Positions 22,765-35,470 of a stretch of DNA of 64,000 bases are shown piece after piece. Position numbers and translations under genes: made by a program. How positions within the stretch are numbered: position 1 is the first letter of the stretch; the number at the start of each line of letters is the position of its first letter. The notes under the pieces were generated by a model, which was not told the origin of the DNA, searched no databases, and was given only the letters and a program-made list of their open reading frames with translations. Source of the stretch: Marchantia polymorpha subsp. ruderalis (Eukaryota; Streptophyta; Marchantiopsida; Marchantiales; Marchantiaceae); the NCBI GenBank assembly GCA_037833965.1, contig AP031358.1, positions 16,996,001 through 17,060,000 on the forward strand, read 5' to 3'.

Positions 22765-22799
<35 letters not shown>
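22765..22799. repeat. CA microsatellite at the B/C junction
   Basis: A run of CA dinucleotides that belongs to the 3' region of unit C; the end of unit B abuts it. Similar GT runs lie at the same relative place in A (about 15933) and H (about 56877). Confidence 0.8.
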
Positions 22800-22800
<1 letters not shown>

Positions 22801-23502
22801 GAAACTGGCAAAAAGCACAACTCGGAGGTCGGTCAGGACCTCCGCTTCGGATTTCAGGAGGAAAGTGTCTCAAAAATTCACTCAGAGGTTCTGCAGGTAG
22901 TGCCTCCCACTCCGGCTTTTACTGCCCTTCCGCCAGGAACTAGCGTAGGGTACCCGGACTGGACTTCCCACTTCGGAACGAAGCCTCTTCATACACCGTG
23001 GACGTCACCCTCGACTCTCACACCAAACGCAGGGAGTGCAGACCCAACTGAGAACTTAACTGAGACACGATCCAGTAACACACACACAACCTGAATTGCA
23101 AACCAAGGCTTACACGAAGTAATAAAACTTCACTTTGGCATTCAGGGGAAACTTCCCGTAGGAGTACAATCAGATATGTCACTCGAAGGAGTAAGGGGGA
23201 ACTGTTCAAGTCTCTAACTCGCAGCCGGCTCTGAGCATCAGAAATCACCCGCAGGTGCAGATCCGCACTACTCAAGTCTCTAACCGGGTGCTAGCTCTAA
23301 ACATTCAGCCGAAGGCCTTCAACTACAACATACGGTAACTTCGCTATGCTGCAGTTTCTCTACGTGGTGCCAGGACCAAAATGCACAAACACGCCAAGAA
23401 AGTGAGTTCCTGATCTGCACTTCCGAAACTGGAAGAGTCCCAAGGCAAAACGCCTTGATCTACTTTATACCCTCAAAAAGTCCTAACCAGCACTACGCTA
23501 TC

Positions 23503-26056
23503 CTATCTACTACTCGCAGCATCTGCGCGAAACCAAACTATACTACTGCACGCGGCGGATCCGGTGCTGCGCCTCCTGCGTGCCGGACTGCTCTGCTCGC
23601 TGTCCCTTCCTTGCCAGTCTTCCGACCGGCTGCGCAACCCCAGGCGTCGGAGCGCTGCAGTGACTTCCGACTCTAAGTGCGCCATAGTGTCGCGCGCACC
23701 CCAAGAAGGTTTCTAATTTCCTCGCCACTCACCGCCGACTCCGACTGTCACCCTCCGTCAATGCCGCCGCCCGAAGCTCGAACTCCCTGAGTGTGATCTT
23801 CTCTTGAGCTGCCACCTCCCAATGGGCGTATCCTTTTGGACAATGGGTCACCCGTGTCGCCAACTCTTCTCGCGCCCTGCAGCTGCCTTCCACCTCTGCT
23901 AGCTGCATTTCCGCTTCCGCACGCTGCGCCCTCAAATCCGAGCACTCGGATTGCAAGTTGCGCAACAACTCCTCATCCTCCTTGCGGGCTCTTTGACTTT
24001 CTTCTAAGGCGCGCGTCTGGCGCGCAAGCTCGGCTGCTAGGACGTGGTTTTGTCTCCGCTCTTCCTGCAATTCCGACTCGATCTTTGCCCGTATTAGCTC
24101 GGCATCCGCCTGACTTTTCGTCGCCGCATCCTCCCTCTGCTGCTGCAAGGCTTGGTATAGCTTCTGTGTGACCGCCAGGTGTTGTCGGAGGGCGGTGTTC
24201 CTATCCACATATACTTGGCACCTAGAGGCCCAACGGGCCACCTTGCTCCTCGTCCTTCGCCTGATAGTCTCCACATAAGACTGCGGTTTTCCAGTACCTG
24301 CGTACTTGGATGTCTTGCGATCCAAATATCGCAGGAGTGGGACTATCTGCTCGCACAACACCCTTGTTGGCGTTTTCTGCACCGAATCCGCTTCCTGCTC
24401 TTCTGAGCTCGTCTCATCCTCAGTCTCGAGGATTTCAGTCGCCACCGAATCCCTTGGCGACTCCCTGGAACTGTGGCGCGCAGCAGCTTCCGCTGCGACT
24501 GCTGCCCCACTGCCTGCTAAAATATCCAGGGCAGTGGGAAATCCCACTGCTTGAGCCCCTGTTCCGGCTCGATCTTCGGTCTCCGAAGGGGTCGACGCCG
24601 CAGTGACTCTTGTCACCTTTGCACCGCCCGCTTCTGCTGCCTGCCCTTCCGGCGCAATCTGCGCAGAAGGTGTCTTCGCTGAAGGTGCGTCCGCCGAAGG
24701 CGTCCACACACTGGTCGCCGGCCCTGTCCGTCTCGCAGTCGGCAAATCCGGCCGACTCTCTGTTGTCCGACTCGCAGTCGGCCGACCAGCAGTTGTCCGA
24801 CTGGGAGTCGGATACACCCTGCGTGTCTTGACTCCACTTGGCCTGCTTGCTGGTGGCGTTTTCCCAGAAGTGCCTTCCGCCGAGGACGACCCTCTGAGGG
24901 TTGTTGGCTCGTCAGCCAAACTCTCTTCTGCTTCCGGCCTGCTGTCCGGTTCAACGCGCCGTTCAGTTGGCCTGCCTTCCGCTTGTCGGCCTTCAGTCGC
25001 CCGACTCGTAGTCGGCCGACTGTCAGTCCGTCCATCTCCTTCCGAAGGCATTGGTGCCTTCTGTGCAGAGGTATTTGTCGTCTTCCCTAGAATCTGCGCG
25101 ATTATATCCTCCTGTGTGAGATTCCGCCGGATCGGAGTACGCCCGGTCTCCTCAGTACCAGTTGGCATTTTGCGTGCCCTCTGTTTTGGTCGACTGTGAG
25201 GCTCGGGGGTGGGCTGACCACGAGTCGGTGCAGCTGGCACTTCCGGCTGCCTGTCCTCAGGTCTCTCATCCCACTTCCGCTTTCGCGGAATGCGCTCACT
25301 TCGACGTTCTTCTGCTGCTCTTGCTGGAGCCGGAGCCGGAGGCGGACTGGCAGGTTCCTCGTCCGGATCCGTGTCTACTTCGGCCTCCCTCGAGTATCTA
25401 CCTGGATAGCTCCGGGTCAGCAGCGGAAACCGTGTTTTCTCAGAATTTGTCAAACATCCCATCGCCCGATAAAACACGATCAAGTAAGGCGAAAGATGAT
25501 TGAGGGTTCCTCCTCTCTCTTCTTGCGCATGTTGGCGCGTCACCTTCCACAGGAGCCGTGCCCAATGCACTGGAGCTCCTGACAACACTAGCTCCACAAA
25601 TTCTACCTGCCAACCATGCATGTAAGCGGTCTTGGTCGGCTGCAATATCTGCAGCAATGCAGTCGCGACATTTCTCCGCAATCGATCTTTGTAATCCAGT
25701 GTCCGGAAACCGTTCTTGGGATGCCTGGCAACTTTGAAGAGCTCATTGTAGGAGATTTCTTCCTCCTGGGACACCTTCACGCTATCGGCCTCGAAGAGGA
25801 GATCCCCTTCCTCGCCGGCACACCTGCCCAACACCTGCGCCCAATTACAAATGTCCCATCTTTCTGGATGTGGACGGAATCCGCGAGAGGGCTTGTGTCT
25901 CTCCTGCAGATACTCGCGCACCATCTCCGGACATGTCCAGTTCCACCCCCACAGGAGAAAATCGAGCTTTAGCCCCAGCAGCACATCTTGAAATGCGCGT
26001 AGACCGATCTACGGCACCCTGAGTGGAGACACTCGCAGCTGGGGAACCTTCGACAT
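23503..26056 (-). pseudogene. Unit C ORF, disabled copy of the unit A ORF
   Basis: From ATG at 26056 the minus strand follows the unit A protein closely. Three lesions are visible. Codon 16 is TAG (26009-26011), where unit G has CAG. A TGA stands at 23729-23731, where A has CGA. A 2-bp deletion near 23705 shifts the last segment, which ends at 23503. The central 750 codons (25984-23729) remain open, so decay is recent. The linker still carries TASRTTESRPD-type repeats made by CCGACT/AGTCGG inverted repeats. Confidence 0.8.
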
Positions 26057-27416
26057 GGCGTTTTCCTGCACACACAAACATTCTCCCCTTCGCTCGTTCT
26101 CTCACAATCGCCACTGCGCGTCGGCCGCTCAAGCCCTGACTGCTCACTCTCTCTTCGCTCACGCTCAAGTTCGCTACTCGCAATTCTCTCCAAGGCCTGT
26201 CAAGATCCTCGCGCAACTCGTCTCCGCACTCTCTCCTCTCACTGCAGGTCTCTCCGCCCTTGCGCGTAATCTTGGAAACTGGAAATCGCAAAATCAAGAA
26301 TGAGAGAATGAGACTGGAGCGCAGTCTTTCTTCTCCGAATTCAAGAACGTCCAACGTTCTTACTGGTTACAACGTACGCAGCCGGCTATACGGCCTAACG
26401 GTTCGCCCTTTGCATGCGCGAATTCACGTCTCCGCACTGCGCGCATTCGCATGCGTGAATGTTGAATTCTCCCGCCGCCGCCGCCTTCCGGACTCGAGTC
26501 CGCCGCAGGGTATACGTCGGCTATGTTGTCTTTCCCTAACCCGTCCGTCACCGGAGGCGTGTCGCCGCTGGTGCGTTCCTTATCCGTCGGCGCCTTGCTG
26601 GAGGCGCACATCTAGTCGGAGCGAATTACGCCGGCGCGCAGTCGTACCGCTTATTTTGTCCTTTATGCCTCGTCCATTGCTGACGGCGCATATCCGCCAG
26701 CGCAAATCATGCCAGCGCATCCGGCCGTCAGCGCCACGCCGGAGGCGTACATCCGACCGGCGCTTTCCTTCCATGAGCAGCCGCCAAAGGCGCTTCCGAC
26801 TCTGAGTTGGTTTCCTCCTATGAGCGCGTGATTCCGCCGAAGGCGCATCGCCGAGGGCGTACGGGAATCCTTTCCGGCTGTGAACCCTAGCGCGAACGGC
26901 GCATGTCCGGCTACGAGTTTTCCGACGCTCATAACTTCTCCGTCCCTGATCCATCTCCGACGCCCTTGGGCTCGTTAGAACAAGCGTCCCGAGCTCTTTC
27001 TAATGAAACTTCAATCAACTGGATCTACCGTGTATTCCGATCGTTATGAAGGTTTTCCCTTTCCGCGCTAGCGGCGCATCGCCGAAGGCGTACTCATGGT
27101 CGGACGCCTTTCAGAGGTCCGGGCCCTTCTCCTGACGTCTTTAGCAAAACCTCCTCCTGAGGTGTCTGCGCCGGGAGTGTAGCTTCCTTATACGCTGGAA
27201 GCGCGTGAGTAGAGACACCTCAGAAAAGGAGCTTTTGCCGAAGGCGCCGAAGACATTGGCGTTGGTACATCCGACTACGTGATTCTTCGTAACCTTGTGA
27301 CGATCTCCTCAATCCACTCTATTTAACGTACCCTTTTCTAACTACAAACACTGCTTCGGTACTAGTTTTCTAAAATTGTTTAAATTCTGCAAAAAAACAA
27401 AAAGTGTGTTACCACA

Positions 27417-27725
27417 GGGAACTATCTTGTTCGATGCAGATCTCGTGCCCATCAAGAAAAAGTTGCAGATAATTTTGAGAGCAGGTCACAGTCTCCTTGT
27501 GAACATCCATCTTTGATATCAACTTGCGTCTCATGAACATCTACAATAATACAAAATTTGGTAAATATTGAGCTGCGCATTTCCAAAAATGAATTCAAAG
27601 AATGAAATGGAAACATTCCATTCATAGTACACAAATTACAATCAGAACTTGACGCATTCATCTTCTGATAGTATATATGAAATCACCTGGAAACATGGAA
27701 AGAATGTGATTTTGAGAGGCATAAC
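27417..27725 (-). pseudogene. ROCO gene remnant, right of unit C
   Basis: It continues the remnant at 16640-17165 across unit C. It matches 38065-38345 of the intact gene (start of the last exon, second intron, end of exon 2) and then jumps to the equivalent of about 39050 (GAATGTGATTTTGAGAGG), so roughly 700 bp of exon 2 is deleted. It is cut at 27725 by unit D. Confidence 0.8.
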
Positions 27726-30241
27726 TGTAATAACCCACCAAAGGCTAAAACTGCAGTATAGCAGCAAACGGTCAAACCCACAAGGATAGAGGCAACACAC
27801 AGAGTACTAAATGTCACGTTTTAATAGACTATTGAGGAGTTTGAATTCTCAGGCTACTGTCACTCCCAAAAATACTGCAATTGCTCAACTCGGAGGTCAC
27901 TCGTAGGGCGCACAGTGCAGCGTAGTTCACCCCAACACACACCTGAAACTGGAAAAGCACAACTCAGAGGTCGGCTAGGACCTCTACTTAAGATCTAGAG
28001 GGAAAGTTTCTCACGAGTACACTTAGAGGATCTGCAGGTAGTGGCCCCAACTCCGAATTTACAACCCTTCCACTAGTTACTGCTAGTGCATGGCATCCGG
28101 GTTGGACTTCCTACTTCGGATGCAGTACCTTCGTCAAACCAAAGTCACTCTCACGCGGTGAACAACACACTCAACTCACAACGCGCAGAGAATACAGGAA
28201 TCCAAATTGAGAAACTCAATTGAGAAAAGATCCAGTGTCACAACTTAACAGTCTATTGACGAGATTGAATTCTCAGGCACTAGTCATTCCCAGAAATACT
28301 GCAGAGGCTACCCCCGAAGGCACCTCAAGCAGCGTAACACACACAACCTGAATTTACAACCAAGGCTTACTCGAAGTAACAAAACTTCACTTTGGCATTC
28401 AGGGGGAAAAATCCCGAAGGAGTACAAACAGGGACAATCGTCCGAAAGTGTAAGTCCGAACTGCTCAGGTTCTAACTAGACTACACTAGCTCTAAACATT
28501 CGGGCGAAGGCCTTCAGCTACAATATGCGGTAACTTCGTCAAGCTGTAGCTCCTCTTGCGCGGTGACGAAACTAAGGACACAAACGCGTAGAGACAACGA
28601 GTTCCTGGACTGCACTTCCGAAACTGGAAAATCCTCAAGGCAAAACGCCTTGAACTACTTTATACAATCTAAGTCCTAACTACCTAACACTCTACTCTAC
28701 GCTACGCTACACGTCACCTGCTATGACTCATGTGCGAAGGCGGATTGCGCACTAACTCCATATCCGATCAGTCTTCGGCTCTACTGCGCAATTCCAGCCG
28801 CTGCAACACCGAGGTCACCTCCGCCTCGAGGTTCGCAATGGCGTCTCGCGACCTCGACAGAAAGGAATCTAACCGCTTCGCAACTCGCCGCCGACTCTGA
28901 CTATCACCCAACATCAAGGCTGCCGCACGAATCTCCAATTCGCGCAAGGTGACTCTTTCCCGCGCTGCAATCTCCCAATGAGTATAACCTCTCAGACAGC
29001 GGTTCACTCGCACTACTAACTACTCTCGCGTACGATCTGTCGCGCGCCGGTTGTTGCCTTCAAACTCCACTAACTGCAGCTCCGCTTCCGCATGCTGCGC
29101 GCTCAATTCGTCGCACTGCAATTGCAGGCGACGCAGTAAATCCTCATCTGCCTTGCGTGCGATCTGACACTGCTCTAGCAACCGTGTCTGCCGCACGAGC
29201 TCCCTTGCCAAGATGCCATTCTGAACTCGCTTAGTATGGAGCTCCGCCTCGAACTTCGCGCGCTGCTTCTCAAATTCGCGCCAGGCCTCGGCTACTGTGT
29301 TATCGCGCAGCTGAAGTACTGTCCTGTGCAGCCTCCGCGAGAATGTAACATGTCCCTGCAGGCAACTGTTCTTCTCCTCCAACTCGTGGTACTTCTGGTT
29401 CAAGGAAATCAACTCGGGATTCGTCCCTACCTTAATCCGCGTCCGATTCTTGACCAATTCGACCTATTTTGCACCGCCGAAGGCGTTGACCCGCAGCGCC
29501 GAAGGCGTACTTCTTGAAGACGTCCGTCGACGTAGGTGCATCGCCGAAGGCGACTGTGCCGAAGGCGTTGACCGTAGTCAACTGGTCTTGTTCTTTCTGT
29601 CGATCCCTTGTGTCCTCCCAAAGGCGCTTTTGCCGCAGGAGTTCCGTTCCGCCGAAGGCGCACATGTCCGTACCGTCGAAGGCGTTGGGCCGAAGGCGGA
29701 CTATACGGAGTTGCTTGACTCGAAGGCGTTGACCTAATCTTGATGCGCTGGCGCCAAAGGCGCCGTACGAAGGATTTCACCCCCGAAGGCGGCTGAGCCG
29801 AAGGCGGCTCTTCCTTCGACCTAGCCCTTCCGCCGAAGGCGCTTCCTCTCAGTATCTTCCGACAATCATAACTCCTTGATTCCTCATTCATTTTAAGCGT
29901 TCTTGGGCTCGTTAGAACAAGCGCGTCGAGCTCGTTTCAACGAGACTCTAACCAAGTCAAGGCGTTATGAATTGAATAAGTTCTGAGGGATTTGCCTAGC
30001 GCCAAAGGTGTATTCTGCGCCTTGCGCTGAAGGAGATTCCCTTCAAAATCGGTCGTTTTGGCCGGGCACCTGTTTCTGGACATTGCGCCCAACTCCTGGA
30101 TTCTACGAGATCATACGAGACCCGCGATTTATCCATTTTCACTCTATTTAAATGTACCGATTACTATTTACACTGCTCCTGCGGTACTGTTTCCAAAAAA
30201 TGTTTTAAATTCTGCACAAAAACAAAAAGTGGGTTACCACA
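27726..30241 (-). mobile_element. Mobile unit D (deleted, 2516 bp), minus strand
   Basis: Both ends are present: TTATTACA complement at 27726 and TGTGGTAACCCAC at 30241. The leader, full of CGCCTTCGGCG palindromes, joins directly to the C-terminal third of the ORF near 29457, so the N-terminal domain and linker are missing. The 5-bp flanks (ATAAC and GCACC) do not match, so the unit was rearranged after insertion or formed by recombination. ORF wording (LLEQCQIARKADEDLL) places it nearer unit B than unit A. Confidence 0.7.
28768..29457 (-). pseudogene. Unit D ORF remnant (coiled-coil part)
   Basis: The minus strand encodes VKNRTRIKVGTNPELISLNQ and the following coiled coil, equivalent to the C-terminal third of the unit B protein. 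An in-frame TAG interrupts it between 29020 and 29013. A TGA where B has TGG ends it early at 28768. There is no start codon or N-terminal domain. Confidence 0.75.
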
Positions 30242-30962
30242 GCACCTGTCCGTCGTCGGCACATTCGTCGGTGCCGCATGTTGTCTTCCTTGACCCGAAG
30301 GCCTTCTTGCTTACTCCGAAGGCGTCCGTGCCTTCGGTGCAGGGAGGTCCGCTGACCTCTCCGCAGTTCGTGGACTCGCATCCTCCCTCGAGGATGGCGA
30401 GTTTCTCCTCTCTGCAGCTCTTCCCGTTTCTGCGCTGCTTGCCGGCAGGACGAGCCTGCGAGCTTTCTGCTTGGGACGACTGCAGAGCTCCTGCATCGGC
30501 CGCTTTCGATTGGGAGCAGCAGCATCGCGTTGCTGGCTCTCCTCCGCCTCTCCTTCCCACTTCCGCTTCCGCTGCACTTGTGTTGCGAGCGGTTCTTCCT
30601 CCGCCCTCGGTTCAGCTGGTGGCGTGCAAGCGTGCGTCTCGTCTTCGTAAGTATCGACTTCGACGTGCTTCACACATCGGCTCGGATTGCTGCGTGACAG
30701 CAATGGAAATTGTACCCGCTACGGTCAGACATCCCATCGACCGATAGAAATTGATCAAGAAGGGGGAGAGGTGATTGATCGATACTCCCTTCTCCTCGAA
30801 TGCGTGTTGTCTCGTCGCCTTCCACAGAATGCGAGCCCAATGAATCGGAGCTCCAGACAACGCCAGCTCCCCACGAACCCCACTTGCCAAGAAGTTATGT
30901 AGGTGGTCCGGTGCGGCTGCAAGAGTTGAATGAGTGCTACCGTGACATTCCTCCGCAAGCCG
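30242..30962 (-). pseudogene. Fragment E: N-terminal ORF piece of a related unit
   Basis: The minus strand encodes pieces equivalent to unit B residues about 120-330: LIQLLQPHRTTYITSWQVGF, GAPIHWARILWKATRQHAFE, NHLSPFLINFYRSMGCLT and a KQKARRLVLPA segment. Frameshifts separate them. It abuts the 5' end of unit D on one side and repeat F on the other, with neither element end, so it is a recombined scrap. Confidence 0.7.
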
Positions 30963-32756
30963 ATGACGGTGAAACCCACTGGATACGGTGACACACGAAT
31001 CGTGTACGTATACATACGGTTTTATTGATAGAGGCAATAGTCTAGGTAATCTTTGGAATTAATTCTTCGAGCAACGTCTTTGGCGAACGCAAAACAATAT
31101 TCCATGTTGTGCAAGGTTCCACAAATTTAAGATAATTTAAAATTTTTCTAACCACAATTGGATGTATTTAGTTAGACTTTTTGTACCCACTTTCCACTTA
31201 TTCCAACAAACTTGCGCTAAAGAAAGTGAAGATGCTCGGATGAACACTATTGACGTTTTTGGTGATACCTTATCTTACAAGTACAATGCACAAAAAAACA
31301 ACTTTACTGCAGAAATCATCAGAATCACGCCAAGCCTACTCTTCTTTTTGAACACACATTCCGAGGCAACTTTAACCTCAGTTGAATATTTCAACCCAGA
31401 AGCCTCATTATTCCAACCCCTTCTTCACTGCGCATGGTGGCACCAGGTCTTCCTGTAGGCACCAGGCTGGTGTCCACAGGAAGACCTGGACAATTCCTAT
31501 TGTAGCCAAAAAGTCCGCAAGGCCCCGTGGACTTCACTTCTGAGGCTTTTGTCTGAATCTGGTTGTTCGAATTTACCCTTGCCTGAAAACAAAAAGCAAA
31601 TGGACATGGCAGACAGCTTGAATTCTGATTAAAATTATACTGTGGGCATGCAATCGACCATGACAATTTAGGTACATTGTTTTAACACAAGCAGTAGTTA
31701 GGAGTTTCTGTTGCACATTTTTCCCTGCTCCAGCTCAGCTACGGTGCAATTGCCAGCACAAATTTCACATCATAAGCTTTGACTGAACAATACCAGCTTT
31801 TACCTGTAGGGCCTTTCAAACTCATCTACCAGGAAGGTTTCCAGGAAAGCACAATAGGTGGCACCACATTCTTAATTCTTGACCCTCTTGATTCACCATC
31901 CTCAACATAAAACTGCAATGTCTTTGGACTGTGATTTCTCAATCATAGGAGGTTCCATACTCTGGCACTAAAATGGAGGACGTGTGTTGCGAATGCCAGA
32001 TGAGGAAAGTCCACATCTTGAACACTGCGTGTGATCGGATCATGCAGATATTCGAGATTTAGTAAGACAAACGAATTGTATACCATAGTGAAGCTATGGA
32101 TCTCTCTCAACTTGATTGAGGCTGAGTTGGAAGAATCAGAATGCTGTTTTCTGGACTTCATTGGTAGATGTACAATCTCGACTGATGTACGGAATCCATT
32201 GATATCCTTCTCCGTTCACTTCATCCCATTCACCATGACCTCTTGTCTCTGACCTCGAAAGAGTATTTAAAGATGGTGATCACGAATCTTACAGAGTGAT
32301 AGCTTAATCCACTTCAAGCCCATGCTTCTGCAATCCAACAATACGATTAATATTATATTCTGCGTGATGAATGTGGAATCCAAATTCGAGTCAAGGATTT
32401 TCAACGAGAATTGCGATCACTTCGATATTCAGCAAACGATCTTCTCCATCCTTCGGTAAAATATTATGTTGTTGAAGTCAAATTTCTGCAAGAGTCTCTG
32501 TGCCTGTAGGTCCACACGCAGTTGGACTGTGTGTGGACGTTCAGCTACAAAGTAACACAGTTCAATTTCCACATTTACACACGCTCACAGTTCTGAGCGT
32601 GCTGGGCTTATCATTCTGCTGAGATCCCGGCCAGCACAAGCATTCCATCAGGGTCTTTCACACAGACACCTCAGCTAGTCAACCATGACCTGAAACATGG
32701 CTTACTAGAACTGAAATGTTGGGATGTGGATGATTCTTTCTGCATGTTCACCAGGT
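30963..32756. repeat. Repeat unit F, copy 1
   Basis: It starts at GGTGAAACCCACTGGATACG, the word that opens every copy. It is diverged from, but collinear with, the copies at 32757, 44575 and 46605. On the minus strand a frame encoding WNNEASGLKYSTEVKVASEC (about 31415-31355) is preserved relative to the other copies, as is a stretch reading CAFLETFLVDEFERPYR (about 31860-31800), with stops between. I do not recognise the family. A hairpin with 11-bp arms (GGTCTTCCTGT and its complement) spans 31447-31487. Confidence 0.65.
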
Positions 32757-35470
32757 TGCGTCACAAGAAATGCTAGACGAAGAGGCCAGCTGGTCACGGT
32801 GAAACCCACTGGATACGGTGACACACTAACGGTGTACTTATACATACGGTCGTATTGATATAGCCAAAAGTCTAGGTAATCTCTGGAATTAACTCTTTGA
32901 GCAGGGTCTTTAGTGAACGCAAAACAATATTCCATGTTGTGCAAAGCTCCACAAATTATAAGATATTTAAAGAAATTTAATCACAATTGGATGTATTTAG
33001 TTAAATTTTCTGTATCCACTTTCCACTTATTTCAACGAACTTCCGCATGTTCACTCCACTAAAGAAAGTGAAGATGCTCGGCTGAATATTATTGACACTT
33101 GGTGGGACCTTATCTAACAAGTAAACCTTAAATTGCAATGTACAAAAAAGTGACTTGATTGCACAGTCCATCCGAATCAAGCCATGCATTCTATTCTTTT
33201 TGAACACACATTCCGAGACGACTTTGAGCTCAGTTGAATATGTCAGCGCAGAGGCCTCATTATTCCAGCGCAGAAGTCTCATGATTACTTCCGCTTTCGC
33301 TTTCTTCACTGCAGGTGGTGGCACCAGGTCTTCCTGTGGACCTGGACTATTCCTGTTGTAGCCAAATAGTCCGCAAGACTCAGTCTCTCAAACGAAGAAT
33401 TTGTTACTCCTTGTCTTTTTCACTTCCCATGGTTTTGTCTGAATCTGGTTGTTTAAATTTACCCTTGCCTGGAAAAGAAAAGAAAATAGAAATTTGGCAC
33501 ACAGCTTGAATTCCGATCATATTTTAATGAGGGCATGTCATAGACTATAACAATTTAGCTACATTTTTAAAAGACAACTAGCAGTTAGAAGTTTCTGTTG
33601 CACATTTTTTCCTTGCTCCAGCTCGAATTTCAAATCGTAAGCTTGGCCTGAACTATACCCCTTTCAGTATCATCTACCGGGAAGGTTTCCATGAAAGCAC
33701 AATAGACCCGACCCTGCCGAGAGAAGTGTATGTTTCCCATTTTCACTTTCTCAGCTCCGGTCCCTTGTGTACAATCAAATCACTGTCGATGAACAATGAT
33801 TTGATTGTAGGCAAATAAGTGGTGATGGGTGACTTACTCCAATTTACTGAAGTGGGCAGTCAATTGTGGAATTGCCACACTGGAAACTGCAAACTTTTAT
33901 CGAATCTTTACCTCATTCTTGTGTTTGACTCTCTGGGAGTCCATGGCGGACCGGGTGATTTTGTTAAAACCGCAAAGCCAAAATGAATGAACCTGAATCA
34001 GTGAAAGCGTGGTGCTTGGATGACACACTATTTTCACCAGTTCAAACCTCACCGCGTCATGAATCTTGCCACCAGAAACAACGTCTGCTGCGGTTTCTGC
34101 AAATCTGCATCACCTTGCGAAGCACGCCTATTACAAGGAATCTCCGAGTACCAGCGAGCAGATTGTCTCAAAATGTGCTGTAAGGAAGACTTTCCCGTAC
34201 CTGATCTCAGCGTTAGCACTTATAAGCAATTATCGACCTCTACTACTGTAGCCTCAAGATCAATTCCTTCAAAATAAATTCCCTTACTTATAGAATTTAC
34301 AGCAGACAACCACGCTGCTACTAAATCACCTTTTCTGTCACTCCTGACAGCAGCTCCAAAATAAGCAGATACATTGTTCACAAATTGTTTCGCAAACTCA
34401 CAAACTCCGCACCATCCTCAACGTAAATCTGCAGTGTCGTTTCAATCACAGGCCATACATCTGACAAGGAGGTTTGCGCCGCTGGTTTTGTCTCTCCCAG
34501 ACCCTGCCGCTAGAATGCATGACGAGTGTTGCGAATTCCAGGTGAGGAAAGTCCACGTTTTGAACACTGCCCGTGGTCGGACCGTGCACATATCTGAGAT
34601 TTAGTTAGGCAAACGGATTGTACACCGCAGTGAAGCTAAACTTGGTTGAGCTTGAGTTGGAGGAATCAGAATGCTTTTTTCTGGAGTACATTGGTAGATG
34701 TACAATCTCGAGTCATGCACCGAATTGAGTATGGATATTCTTCTCCGTTCACTTCATCCCATTGACCATGACCTCTTGTCTTTGATCTCGACAGAGTATT
34801 TACAGGTGGTGATCACCAACCTTACAGAGGGATAGCTTCGTCCACTTCAGGCCCATGCCTCTGCAATGCAACCATACACGATAAATATTATGCGTGATCA
34901 ATTTCGACTCAACATTTTCAACGGAAATCACGCTCACTTCGATATTCAGCAAACGATGTTCTCCATCCTTTTTTTAAAAAAATACTCGATATTGAAGTCA
35001 GATTTCTGCAAGAGTCTGTGTAACTGAACGTCCACACGCAGCCCAAGTGCAAAAGCATGCGTGCTACGAAATTACCTCATTTATACACGTCACAGTTCTG
35101 AAAGCGCTGGCGCTTATCATTCTGCTGAGATCACGGCCAGCACAAGCATTTCATCAGGGTCGTTCACACAGAGACCTTAGCATGACCTGAACCATGGCTT
35201 ACTAGAACTGAAATCTTGGGATGTGGATGATTCCGTTTGCATGTTCAACAGGTTTAAGGAGGGCAGCGATGCCGACTCCTCGAATACCTTCTAAGTAGAA
35301 AGAATAAGATGGGAAGCATCGAGACAGGGGAAGAGACATACGGAACAAAATCACATCAACAATTTAAGCATTGGCGCTTCATGTCTGGTTTAGCAGATGC
35401 AAGCTAAATTATCATCACGTCTCGAGTCAATAGTGGATGACCTGAATCAAACAACGCTGATCCAGTCTCA
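32757..35470. repeat. Repeat unit F, copy 2 (start of a 5-kb segmental duplication)
   Basis: It opens TTGCGTCACAAGAAATGCTA and closely matches copy 4 (46605 onward). The homology continues past the F unit through the spacer into the ROCO gene. Minus-strand ORF 33001-33324 encodes LRWNNEASALTYSTELKV..., conserved in copies 1 and 4. Other short frames (33983-34277 plus strand) are kept between copies 2 and 4 simply because the copies are young. It is probably a decayed gene or an uncharacterised element. Confidence 0.65.

Larger units (their letters stand above)
17413..22767 (+). mobile_element. Mobile unit B (complete, 5355 bp), nested in unit C
   Basis: It starts TGTGGTACCCCAC and ends AGTGGGTTATTACA. 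The flanks are CACAC on both sides, but because the target is a CA-repeat this duplication is consistent rather than decisive. It belongs to a different subfamily from A, C and G: the leader is dominated by the 14-bp palindrome GCCTGTGCACAGGC as well as CGCCTTCGGCG, and its ORF linker differs. The ORF is intact. The TATA box is at 21797. It is younger than C, which it splits. Confidence 0.85.
17166..27416 (-). mobile_element. Mobile unit C, minus strand, interrupted by unit B
   Basis: The unit reads on the minus strand from TGTGGTAACACAC at 27416 to TTATTACA at 17166. Unit B (17413-22767) sits inside its CA/GT microsatellite, so C proper is 22768-27416 plus 17166-17412, about 4.9 kb. Flanks are GGGAC on the left and GGGAA on the right. 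The intact ROCO gene reads GGGACCTATC at this site, so the duplication is 5 bp with one later change. The ORF, TATA box and 3' region closely resemble units A and G. Confidence 0.85.
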
